From Bacteroidota bacterium (GTDB lineage Bacteria; Zhuqueibacterota; Zhuqueibacteria; Zhuqueibacterales; Geothermadaptataceae), in contig DRLW01000339.1 of assembly GCA_011375275.1 (NCBI GenBank), positions 1 to 12,005 of the forward strand: a DNA stretch of 12,005 bases, read 5' to 3'. The notes below the pieces were generated by a model. The model saw only the letters and a program-made list of their open reading frames with translations. It had not been told where the DNA came from and searched no databases. Below are positions 1 through 6,173 of this stretch, one piece after another; within the stretch, counting starts at the first letter, position 1; the number at the start of each line of letters is the position of its first letter. The translations under genes and the position numbers were made by a program.

Positions 1-29
1 CCGAAGCAATCGGGAGCGGGCAGCAGGAA

Positions 30-1163
30 CTACAACAGCGGGTTGCGAAAACGCGCCTCAGCTTCGACGTTCTGTTCCCACAGGCGCCGGCGGATCATCT
101 CAGCTTGTTTGCGGTAGCGTTCGGCATCTTCTTTGCGGCCGAGGCGATCTGAGGCAATGGCAAGCCCTTCGATCGCAGGAACATAGGTCATGTCGAGATC
201 GACGCAGATGTTGAATTCGTGTACAGCCTCTTGCACAAACCCCTGTTCGAGCAGGCGTTTGCCCTCGCGAAAATGTGTTTCCAGTGAGTCGATTTTGTGT
301 TCGAGCTTCACCCGGAATGCATCTTCGGATTTTGTCGTGATCAGGGCACAGGGCAGATGATGCAGGACTTTTTCCGTCACACTGCCGAGCAGCAGGCGCG
401 AGAGCCCGTTCTTGCCGGTCGAGCCCATCACCACGAGATCGATCTCATTCTGTTTGATCACATCGAGAATGACATCGCCGGGTTTCCCCGGGATGATCTC
501 CTTCCGCCATTTGATATCTGAGAGGGTGAAGGTTTCCACAAAGCTGTCGAATTTTTTCTTCTCATACTCAGCATGCGCTTCCTGTTCCTCGGGAGGCAAC
601 ATGTTGGTGCTGATCAGCAACGCCGGCAGCGGCTGGATGGCATGCAGAATTGTCAGCTCTGCTTTGAAAGTATGGGAGAGGTGGATCGCATTGTTCAAAG
701 CTCTGCGCGAGCACATGGAGCGATCCACCGGACAGAGGATACGGCGTGGAACCAGGGGGGTATCTTTCCGCACCACCCAGACCGGTTTGCGCGATTTACG
801 CACCACTTTTTGAGCAGTTACCCCGGCATGGTGGTGCGCCTCGCCAGCACCGAGGATAATCACGTTGGCGTCATACTTTTCCGCACACCAGATGATTCGA
901 TCAAAAGGCGCCCCGAAGGTGATGACGATGTCGGTATCCGCCACACCTTTCTTGCGAAGTTCGCCTGCCAGCTCCTGTAGTTTTTCATTGGCTGCGTTTT
1001 GCACATATTCGAAAATATGCGCAGGCAGGCCCGTGTCGTGGATGACATGCAGCAGGGTGACGGAAGACTGGAACCGGCGTGCGACTTCGGCCGCGACTTC
1101 TAACGCCTGAGCGGAGGATTCCCCAAAATCAGTTGCTGCGATGATACGTTCGATGAGCTTCAT
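30..1163 (-). CDS. Tandem universal stress protein (Usp-Usp) with C-terminal TPR-like tail
   Basis: The 377-aa protein contains two UspA-type domains, at about residues 1-133 and 139-278. Both have the usual opening: a hydrophobic strand, then an Asp in a D-x3-S-x3-A-L context (D12 in TDFGESSAQAL, D147 in PVDRSMCSRRAL). The second domain has the complete ATP-binding signature G-x2-G-x9-G-S (G247, G250, G260, S261). The first domain has a degenerate, His-rich version around 105-113 and probably does not bind nucleotide in the same way. Residues 284-377 fit none of Usp. They are helical and TPR-like (FREGKRLLEQGFVQEAVHEF, then a second helix pair ending near 356), with a basic end. Most Usp proteins are about 140 aa, or about 280-300 aa when tandem, so the tail is an addition. 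The start is supported by GGAGGTG at 1168-1174. Usp proteins are cytoplasmic stress or energy-status proteins; the partner of this one is unknown. It lies downstream of the cytochrome gene on the same strand. Confidence 0.93.
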   Translation of the reverse strand: MKLIERIIAATDFGESSAQALEVAAEVARRFQSSVTLLHVIHDTGLPAHIFEYVQNAANEKLQELAGELRKKGVADTDIVITFGAPFDRIIWCAEKYDANVIILGAGEAHHHAGVTAQKVVRKSRKPVWVVRKDTPLVPRRILCPVDRSMCSRRALNNAIHLSHTFKAELTILHAIQPLPALLISTNMLPPEEQEAHAEYEKKKFDSFVETFTLSDIKWRKEIIPGKPGDVILDVIKQNEIDLVVMGSTGKNGLSRLLLGSVTEKVLHHLPCALITTKSEDAFRVKLEHKIDSLETHFREGKRLLEQGFVQEAVHEFNICVDLDMTYVPAIEGLAIASDRLGRKEDAERYRKQAEMIRRRLWEQNVEAEARFRNPLL

Positions 1164-1167
1164 AAGG

Positions 1168-1174
1168 CACCTCC
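1168..1174 (-). promoter_or_regulatory. Shine-Dalgarno site of the tandem Usp gene
   Basis: GGAGGTG on the minus strand lies four bases before the ATG at 1163. It is a near-perfect anti-16S match and fixes the start codon. Confidence 0.8.
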
Positions 1175-1200
1175 ATTGAAAAAGAGAGCGTATTCATCGT

Positions 1201-1254
1201 GGCCGGGGCAGCCGGAATACGGAGGACCCCGCTACCGCATCGCCTCCCCCGGCC
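1201..1254. repeat. Inverted repeat between cytochrome and Usp genes
   Basis: GGCCGGGG at 1201-1208 is the exact inverse of CCCCGGCC at 1247-1254. Inside them, GGAGG (1221-1225) can pair with CCTCC (1243-1247). Read on the minus strand this is a long, very GC-rich hairpin just after the cytochrome stop. The first U-rich run (CTCTCTTTTTC) is more than ten bases past the stem, so it is not a textbook intrinsic terminator. It may attenuate or protect the transcript between the two genes. Confidence 0.5.
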
Positions 1255-1272
1255 CGCTTGCCTGTGCTGGTG

Positions 1273-1827
1273 TTATGGCGTTGTTTTGTAAGCCTCCGGC
1301 GCACGGATGAAAACATCCTTGCAGGCACTGCACTCGAAATAATAGGTCATACCGAGATACTCAAACCAATTATCCTTTTCTTTGGCCTGTCTGGATGAAA
1401 CCAGAGCCCCGCAAACCGGGCAGACAGCATCTGCCTCAGACGCAGGGATGGCCGGCTGCAGGCTGGCGTGCAGCTCCGCAACATAGGTGCTGACCAGTTG
1501 GATTTCCTTATCAGTCAGCTTGATTGGCGGCATATCTGTTTCCTCGACAAAGCGCAAATGCGCCCGCACAAAAAGGCTGTCACCGGCGATGAAGGGATTG
1601 GTCAGGTCCGGAACCAGTACCTCACGCCCTTCGATCACCTGCATGTGCTCTTCGCCTTTGATATGGCATCGTGAACATTTATTCTTTTCAAAGATGAGTT
1701 TGCCCTGAAGCGCATTTTCACTCAGTACCGCCTTGACATCTTTTTTCTCCGTCGCCGGTTTCTGGCAGGCGGTGTTGGGTAGCAAGAAAATGAGCAGGAT
1801 CAGGATAACAGGCAGGCTATTTTTCAT
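1273..1827 (-). CDS. Secreted c-type cytochrome lipoprotein with YHS-like metal-binding domain
   Basis: The 184-aa protein begins with a signal sequence: K2, then a hydrophobic run from 4 to 17, then P-N-T-A-C with Cys21. This resembles a lipoprotein signal, although N at -3 is not the usual lipobox Leu. A single haem c site CSRCH (C51, C54, H55) follows. M99 in ETDMPPIKL is the likely distal ligand, and the helix LTDKEIQLVSTYVAEL is typical of small cytochrome c domains. After a Pro/Ala linker, residues 136-180 look like a YHS domain: CPVCG (C136, C139), then YLGMTYYFECSACKDVF with C166 and C169, ending in APEAY. YHS domains are short metal- or copper-associated modules. I infer an extracytoplasmic, membrane-anchored protein combining electron transfer with metal or redox sensing. 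No maturation or partner oxidoreductase genes are adjacent. A GGAG sits eight bases before the ATG. Haem attachment is near certain from the motif; the YHS call is less so. Confidence 0.88.
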   Translation of the reverse strand: MKNSLPVILILLIFLLPNTACQKPATEKKDVKAVLSENALQGKLIFEKNKCSRCHIKGEEHMQVIEGREVLVPDLTNPFIAGDSLFVRAHLRFVEETDMPPIKLTDKEIQLVSTYVAELHASLQPAIPASEADAVCPVCGALVSSRQAKEKDNWFEYLGMTYYFECSACKDVFIRAPEAYKTTP

Positions 1828-1947
1828 GGTGATTCTCCACTAAGTTTCGACCGCCCGTTGTTTTTGCCGGGTGCACGTTCGAACAGGATGGCCTGTTTCA
1901 GCGGCCAGCGGTAAGGTGACGTTTTGTTTTTTTGGCTTGTCTCCGGG

Positions 1948-2331
1948 TCACGGCGAAGCAGAGTCGATGGAAGAAGGCCCGGCTGTTGTTTTCAGTCTAT
2001 TCAGAATCGTATGCAGCATCTTTTTTTCTTTTTTTAATTTTTCCCGCCAGTGCGAAGATTGGCTGCGCCGGATTTCGGCCGGCAGTTCGTTTAAAATGGT
2101 TGTGATCAACGAGCGAAGTGTTTCAGCATCTTCAGCAGAAAAATCGGTGGGATTCTCATGCGCTGTTATCAGCAGCTCATGCACGTGCTGCAGTTGTCGT
2201 TTTTTGATTTTGAGATCTTCTTTGTAGCCGGAAACATCAGCGTGGCGGATTTCGACATAGTATTCGGCAATGCGGTCTTCGATGAGAGGGAGGAGAAGGT
2301 TGAACTCTTCGCGGGTGAGCTGGACTTGCAT
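1948..2331 (-). CDS. Unrecognised small helical protein (127 aa)
   Basis: I do not recognise this family. The frame is open further upstream (to 2406), but the start at 2331 is chosen because a perfect AAGGAGG (2338-2344) stands six bases before that ATG, and the upstream residues look random. The protein begins MQVQLTREEFNLLLPLIEDR. It is strongly charged and predicted to be almost all helix, with no signal peptide, membrane segment or cysteine. The middle (about 45-60) and the end (about 95-115, HWREKLKKEKKMLHTIL) are Lys/Arg-rich, and the last dozen residues are Ser/Pro-rich and probably disordered. It lies 120 bp upstream of the cytochrome gene on the same strand, so co-transcription is possible. 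Coding status is supported by the ribosome binding site and coherent amphipathic helices rather than by homology. Confidence 0.72.
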   Translation of the reverse strand: MQVQLTREEFNLLLPLIEDRIAEYYVEIRHADVSGYKEDLKIKKRQLQHVHELLITAHENPTDFSAEDAETLRSLITTILNELPAEIRRSQSSHWREKLKKEKKMLHTILNRLKTTAGPSSIDSASP

Positions 2332-2337
2332 TGCACA

Positions 2338-2344
2338 CCTCCTT
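2338..2344 (-). promoter_or_regulatory. Shine-Dalgarno site deciding the start of the 127-aa gene
   Basis: AAGGAGG on the minus strand, six bases before the ATG at 2331, selects this start over the longer in-frame ORF reaching 2406. Confidence 0.8.
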
Positions 2345-2408
2345 TGCATGGCGCCCGTCCGGCTTGTGCCCGTCACGGGCGGGAACACGGCCCCGGCCGG
2401 CAACATCT

Positions 2409-2427
2409 CTGGCGGGCGTGCCGCCAG
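2409..2427. repeat. Perfect 7-bp stem hairpin
   Basis: CTGGCGG (2409-2415) and CCGCCAG (2421-2427) are exact inverses around a GCGTG loop, in the gap upstream of the 127-aa gene. There is no U-run on either side, so this is not a terminator. It may be a REP-like element. Confidence 0.55.
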
Positions 2428-2655
2428 CAGACCGGCGCAGTCTGTTCGCCGGGTTGCGCAGGGGGAGATCGCCTGGCTCTGGCAGCCAGAAGTATTTGTC
2501 TGTCAGGAATCCAAATTGCGTGCCAGCTATACCCACGAGTGCAGGGCTGTGAAGGAGTCGGTATTAACTCATAAATTTCAATAAGTTGAGCGCTTTTCAT
2601 CCCATGCCGGGTGTACGGTTTTTTCCCGTTTTCAACAAAACAGGGGCGTTTGTTC

Positions 2656-4776
2656 TTACTTTTGCAAAGCAATGCCGATGCGCGCATCCACGGCTTTGCA
2701 ACGGGAACGCTCGGGAAAAGCGAGGAAGGGATTGATGTCCAGCTCGGTAATTTCCCCGTGCTCGCAGACGAGCTGGGAGAGGCGAAGTAAGGTTTCCTCC
2801 AGGATATCCATATCGACACTGGTTTCGCCCCGTACGCCTTTGAGAATGTCATAGCCCCTGATGGACTCGACCATTTCGCGTGCGGTTTGCGGAAGAATCG
2901 GCGCGATGCGCAGGGATACATCGCGGAAGACCTCGACGTATATGCCGCCCAGGCCAAAGGCAAGCAGTGGCCCGAAATTTTCCTGCCGGGTGCAGCCAAA
3001 CATCACCTCGCGCCCGCCCTGAACCATCTCCTGAATCAGAAAGCAGTAATCGCCTGTCCCGATGCCCAGATGCGAAACCGTCTGCTCCAGCTCGGCGATC
3101 GCCTGGCGCAGTTCTTTTTCATCGCGCAGGCCGACTTTCACCGCGTTGTGTTCTGTTTTGTGCAAAACTTTACGGCTGGACAGCTTCAGTACCACGGGAA
3201 AACCGATGCCCCGGGCTTCCCGAAGGATCTCTTCCTCATCATGAGCGATGCGGGTCTCTGCCGAGGGGATGCCGCATGCGCGCAGCACGTGCATGGCCTC
3301 GTCGTCGCTGAGGAAGTCGCGCTCCTGCGCCTGTGCTGCAGCGATAATGCGGCTTATTTTTTCAGAATCGATGTGGAATTTGCGTGGTTCGCCGGTGGGT
3401 CGGGAGCGCCACTGCTGGTAGGCATGCATGGCATGCAGAGCCTTGGCCGCACTCTCGGGGAAGGCATAGGCCGGAATGTCGTGCCGTTTCAGCTCCTCCA
3501 CGCCGCGCGCGATGCCTTTCACGCCCATAAAACAGCCCATTACCGGCTTGCCGGCGTTGGCGGTGACCGAAGAGATCGAACGCGCCACATGCAGGGGATC
3601 GGTGATCAGCGGTGGCACGAAGATGACAATCGCCGCGTCGATGCCGGGATCAGCGAGCACGCACTGCAGCGCGAACTGGAAATCGGTCTCGTCAGCACCG
3701 GCGAGCAAATCGACCGGGTTGGTTGTGCTGGCTTCCGGAGAAACGCGTTCGCGCAGCTTTGCCTGTGTGGCTTCGCTCAGGGCCGGCAGCTCCAGACCGA
3801 GGTTTTCGCAGGCATCGGCGGCCATGATGGCCGGGCCGCCGGCATTGGTGATCACGGCGACGCGGTTTCCTGCCGGCAGCGGCTGGTTGGCAAAGCCCAT
3901 GGCAAAATCAAACATCTCCTCGATCGAGTCGGCGCGGATGATGCCGCACTGCCGGAACATGGCATCGTAGAGAACGTCCGTACCCGCCAGGGCGCCGGTA
4001 TGGCTGGAAGCCGCACGCGCTCCGCTGCTGGTGCGGCCGGACTTGACGATGATGATCGGTTTTTGGCGGCTGATCTCCCGCGCCAGCTTGACAAACTCCT
4101 GTGGCCGGCCAAAGCTCTCGAGGTACATCAGGATCACATCCACAGACTCATCGTTCTGCCAGTATGCCAGGACGTCGTTGCCGGCGATATCCGCCTTGTT
4201 GCCGATGGAGACGAACATGGAGACACCGAGATTCAGACTGGCGGCGTATTCGAGAATGGTGACGCCCAGGGCTCCGCTCTGGGAGACAAAGCCGATATTG
4301 CCCGGCAGTGGGATGGTGGGAGCAAAAGTGCCATCAAGACGAACCTCGGGATCGGTGCAGATCACGCCCATGCAGTTCGGGCCAACCATGCGCATGCCAT
4401 GCTCGCGCACGATGGAGAGAATTTTTTCCTCACGCAAACGCCCCTCCTCGCCGACCTCGCGAAAACCGGCGGTGACCACGATCAGGCCGCGGACACCGGC
4501 TTCAGCACACTCCTGCACCACGGCCTGCACATGCTCACGCTTGACAGCGATGATCGCAAGATCGACCTGCTGCGGCACAGCGCCGATGCCGGGATATGTT
4601 TTCACAGAGCGGACGAACTCTGCTTTCGGGTGCACCGGAAACACCGGCCCGTTGAAATCCGAAGCCAGAAGTTTTTCGAAAATAACCCGGCCGATAGCGC
4701 CGGGACGTGTGGAAGCACCGATCACAGCAACGGACCGGGGGCGGAAGATCGCATCGAGAGACTGGGGAGTTGGCAT
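2656..4776 (-). CDS. ADP-forming acetyl/acyl-CoA synthetase, fused alpha-beta form
   Basis: The 706-aa enzyme has the domain order of single-chain NDP-forming acyl-CoA synthetases. First is a CoA-binding Rossmann domain (about 8-135, SVAVIGASTRPGAIG and VGPNCMG). Next are the two succinyl-CoA ligase-like domains (about 155-450), with the phospho-histidine H259 in ASSHTGALAGTD. Last is an ATP-grasp domain (about 485-700), with H539 in KVLHKTEHNAVKVG, the Gly-rich AFGLGGIYVEVF, and ELDINPF near the metal site. It should catalyse acyl-CoA + ADP + Pi to acid + CoA + ATP, giving substrate-level ATP when acetate is excreted; the reverse direction is also possible. Length matches the family (about 700 aa). 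There is no GNAT domain, so it is not a Pat-type lysine acetyltransferase. Substrate (acetyl, propionyl or aryl) cannot be read from sequence. AGGA stands four bases before the ATG. It seems to be its own transcription unit, with 375 bp upstream free of genes. Confidence 0.94.
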   Translation of the reverse strand: MPTPQSLDAIFRPRSVAVIGASTRPGAIGRVIFEKLLASDFNGPVFPVHPKAEFVRSVKTYPGIGAVPQQVDLAIIAVKREHVQAVVQECAEAGVRGLIVVTAGFREVGEEGRLREEKILSIVREHGMRMVGPNCMGVICTDPEVRLDGTFAPTIPLPGNIGFVSQSGALGVTILEYAASLNLGVSMFVSIGNKADIAGNDVLAYWQNDESVDVILMYLESFGRPQEFVKLAREISRQKPIIIVKSGRTSSGARAASSHTGALAGTDVLYDAMFRQCGIIRADSIEEMFDFAMGFANQPLPAGNRVAVITNAGGPAIMAADACENLGLELPALSEATQAKLRERVSPEASTTNPVDLLAGADETDFQFALQCVLADPGIDAAIVIFVPPLITDPLHVARSISSVTANAGKPVMGCFMGVKGIARGVEELKRHDIPAYAFPESAAKALHAMHAYQQWRSRPTGEPRKFHIDSEKISRIIAAAQAQERDFLSDDEAMHVLRACGIPSAETRIAHDEEEILREARGIGFPVVLKLSSRKVLHKTEHNAVKVGLRDEKELRQAIAELEQTVSHLGIGTGDYCFLIQEMVQGGREVMFGCTRQENFGPLLAFGLGGIYVEVFRDVSLRIAPILPQTAREMVESIRGYDILKGVRGETSVDMDILEETLLRLSQLVCEHGEITELDINPFLAFPERSRCKAVDARIGIALQK

Positions 4777-5151
4777 GGTATCCTGTCGGGTAATTTGTGA
4801 AGAAAACGGGATGAATTACGAACCGGTTTGCAGCTTTAGCAGGCAGCCCTGAGCACATGTGCAGGAAAAATCCGGCGGCCGGAACCCTGGCGTCGCCTGG
4901 AATAGGGTGCCACCTTCTCGCATCATTGCTGCCGGGCAACGCCGGGCGCACGCGAAGCATACGCCCCCCGCATCATCCCAGCCAGAGCAAGGTGGCGGGG
5001 TGGTATGATCCCCCGGCTTGATACCCGCTTTCGGGGACGACTGCTCTTGTTCGTCCCTGGTTGCGCCGGTAACGGCCGGGTTGACAGCAGGCAGCACTCC
5101 GGAGCTGGCTGGAAAGCCGGGGAAGCTTTTCCCAACTTCAGCCTGAAAAAT
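4777..5151. other. Gene-free 375-bp leader/intergenic region rich in short inverted repeats
   Basis: No gene is supported. Read on the minus strand toward the acyl-CoA synthetase, the first 130 bases hold several small stems: GGGAA-AAGC-TTCCC (plus 5119-5132 region), GGCT-GGAA-AGCC (about 5106-5117), GGGACGA with TCGTCCC around a 10-base loop (about 5034-5057), and CCCG-AAAG-CGGG just after it (about 5024-5035). Nearer the gene, GGGCG and CGCCC pair across about 20 bases (4944-4966 area). There is also a partial direct repeat, CGCATCATNNNNGCC, at about 4919 and 4970. It could be a structured 5' leader or decayed repeat DNA. I cannot assign a known riboswitch class. Confidence 0.45.
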
Positions 5152-5364
5152 TTATGACGCCTGCTCTCCGGAAAGCTGGTTCAGCTCCTGCACGATGCGG
5201 TCGATCTCGGCATCGGAAAAACCTTTTTCTTTGGCAGCATCTTCCAGCGTACCCCAGATGGGCTCGCCGCAGGCGATGCACTTGATGCCGCGTTCCATCA
5301 GAAAAGCCACGGCTCCCGGCACTTCTTTGATCAGGTCTTCGATGTAAATTTCTTTGGTGATCAT
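5152..5364 (-). CDS. DUF1858 domain protein (70 aa)
   Basis: This small protein is a single DUF1858-type domain. It opens with a short strand and helix (MITKEIYIEDLIKEVPGAVA), then FLMERGIKCIACGEP with the typical C29-x2-C32-G pair, then TLEDAAKEKGFSDAEIDRIV. Proteins and domains of this family occur alone or joined to hybrid-cluster, iron-sulfur or ScdA-like redox proteins and are probably redox or metal-related; no reaction is known for the stand-alone form. Its ATG overlaps the stop of the upstream gene in an ATGA arrangement (5361-5364), and its own ribosome binding site is weak, so it is probably translated by re-initiation at a fixed ratio to its partner. About 30 codons of usual flank on each side of the Cys pair are intact, so it looks functional. 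Confidence 0.88.
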   Translation of the reverse strand: MITKEIYIEDLIKEVPGAVAFLMERGIKCIACGEPIWGTLEDAAKEKGFSDAEIDRIVQELNQLSGEQAS

Positions 5365-5606
5365 CGCTCACTGGTCCATTTTTTTCTGACGATATCCTGC
5401 GCGATACGGCGCAGGGTTTTTTGTAAAATTTCGCTTTTACACTCCTGGCTGAAAGCCTTGCATTCGCTTTCCACGATCTGGACAGCATCCTGGTATGTTG
5501 CGCTCTGTTGAACAGCTTTTTCTATGCGATCACAGTACAGGCCGATCATCTCCGTTTGCTGGCGTGCTTCCAGCGGGACGATATGGGCGGGTATATTTTC
5601 TTCCAC
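5361..5606 (-). CDS. Unrecognised 81-aa protein, coupled to the DUF1858 gene
   Basis: I do not recognise a family. The start is GTG (5604-5606), supported by a GGAG about six bases upstream; there is no better ATG. The protein is acidic at its N-terminus and helical from about residue 15 to the end. It has three cysteines (C25, C49, C56, the last two in ESECKAFSQECKSEI) and a basic C-terminus (RRIAQDIVRKKWTSER). There is no signal peptide or membrane segment. Its TGA overlaps the ATG of the DUF1858 gene, so the two form a tight operon and probably act together. The cysteines and the neighbour hint at a redox or metal role, but that is inference. It is a real gene by overlap, start signal and coherent composition rather than by homology. 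Confidence 0.75.
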   Translation of the reverse strand: MEENIPAHIVPLEARQQTEMIGLYCDRIEKAVQQSATYQDAVQIVESECKAFSQECKSEILQKTLRRIAQDIVRKKWTSER

Positions 5607-5698
5607 AGGTTACTCCGTGCGATGGTGTCGGGTCTTCGTGTTGTTTGTCTGCGAGTTGATGGAAAAACAGCCCTGGCTCGGGCCGGACATTCTGTGCG

Positions 5699-5722
5699 GA
5701 ACGCGGATTTTCACCCGCGTTC
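5699..5722. repeat. Perfect 8-bp inverted repeat, possible operator or leader hairpin
   Basis: GAACGCGG (5699-5706) and CCGCGTTC (5715-5722) are exact inverses separated by ATTTTCAC. It lies about 93 bases upstream of the 81-aa gene start. On the minus strand it directly follows a possible TTGCAC/GCTAAT promoter, so it could be an operator or a 5'-leader hairpin. Confidence 0.5.
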
Positions 5723-5790
5723 GCATTAGCAAAGTCTAATATTTTTTGTGCAAAAAGCAAAGGCTTTTCCCGTTTTTGCGAGCGCATCCG

Positions 5791-5821
5791 CGGGAATTCT
5801 TAACCTCGGGAATGCGGGAAT
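5791..5821 (+). repeat. Three direct copies of CGGGAAT
   Basis: CGGGAAT occurs at 5791-5797, 5807-5813 and 5815-5821. Starts are spaced 16 and 8 bases apart. Clustered, evenly phased heptamers in a divergent promoter region suggest a regulator binding array, but chance cannot be excluded. Confidence 0.35.
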
Positions 5822-5874
5822 AAATAGTTGTTTGTAATTGTTTATGAATTTTCAAGTTACGACTGGTCTTTCCA

Positions 5875-5890
5875 TGGCACGTTTCTTGAT
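5875..5890 (+). promoter_or_regulatory. Possible sigma-54-type promoter toward the malic enzyme
   Basis: TGGCACG, four bases, then TTGAT resembles the -24/-12 consensus TGGCACG-N4-TTGC(A/T). The -24 GG is intact, but the -12 GC reads GA, which is a serious mismatch. If used, it would give a leader of about 270 bases. Weak call. Confidence 0.2.
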
Positions 5891-6162
5891 CTTTCTGCAA
5901 GGTTGGGGGGATGAGCCGGCCGGTAGTGCGGGCCTTGCGTATCGCTTCTCACGGATCGCCGGAGCGGGAAAGGCGGCGTGCCGGAAGCGCATCCCCATCT
6001 GGTGGTTTTTTGCAGCGCGGGCGAGGATTTAAAATTCATATTCTGCATACTTCAGCGCATTTCGCACGAAGAAAGGGCGAAAAGAATCCGGAGAAATACC
6101 TTCAGCACTCTCTGCATCCATTCGTCAGGCTTTGGTGTATGGAGCAGGGGGACATACAGAAT

Positions 6163-6168
6163 GAGGTG
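6163..6168 (+). promoter_or_regulatory. Shine-Dalgarno site of the malic enzyme
   Basis: GAGGTG, five bases before the ATG at 6174, fixes the start codon. Confidence 0.75.
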
Positions 6169-6173
6169 AAATC

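Larger units (their letters stand above)
2332..2655. other. Gene-free gap of 324 bp with short GC-rich hairpins
   Basis: No convincing gene is present; open frames here are short, Arg/Pro-rich shadows. The gap holds several perfect short inverted repeats: GCCCG-TCA-CGGGC (2368-2380), CTGGCGG-GCGTG-CCGCCAG (2409-2427) and CTGGCT-CTGGC-AGCCAG (2473-2489). A weaker hairpin at 2625-2644 (CCTGTTTT against AAAACGGG on the minus strand, loop GTTG) lies just after the acyl-CoA synthetase stop but has no trailing U-run. The promoter of the 127-aa gene presumably lies here, but I cannot point to it. Confidence 0.6.
5607..6173. other. Divergent 567-bp intergenic region
   Basis: No gene is supported. 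This gap must hold the promoters of the coupled small genes (minus) and of the malic enzyme (plus). Visible structure includes a perfect 8-bp hairpin at 5699-5722, an AAAAGC-AAAG-GCTTTT hairpin at 5753-5768, three copies of CGGGAAT at 5791-5821, and a sigma-54-like string TGGCACGTTTCTTGAT at 5875-5890. The stretch from about 5740 to 5870 is noticeably AT-richer than its surroundings. From about 5900 to 6160 I see nothing beyond the ribosome binding site of the malic enzyme. Confidence 0.55.

Noticed and set aside
2332..2406. Longer start for the 127-aa protein
   Set aside because: The perfect AAGGAGG lies before the inner ATG, and the upstream residues look random.
2656..4776. Pat-type protein lysine acetyltransferase
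   Set aside because: The synthetase domains are complete with H259, and there is no GNAT domain at either end.
2887..4800. 637-aa open frame on the plus strand opposite the acyl-CoA synthetase
   Set aside because: It is an antisense shadow: rich in His, Arg and Gly with no domain, while the minus-strand frame is a complete enzyme with catalytic motifs.
4816..5135. Overlapping minus frames of 70-93 aa in the acyl-CoA synthetase leader
   Set aside because: Pro/Cys/Gly-rich translations without start signals, lying in inverted-repeat DNA.
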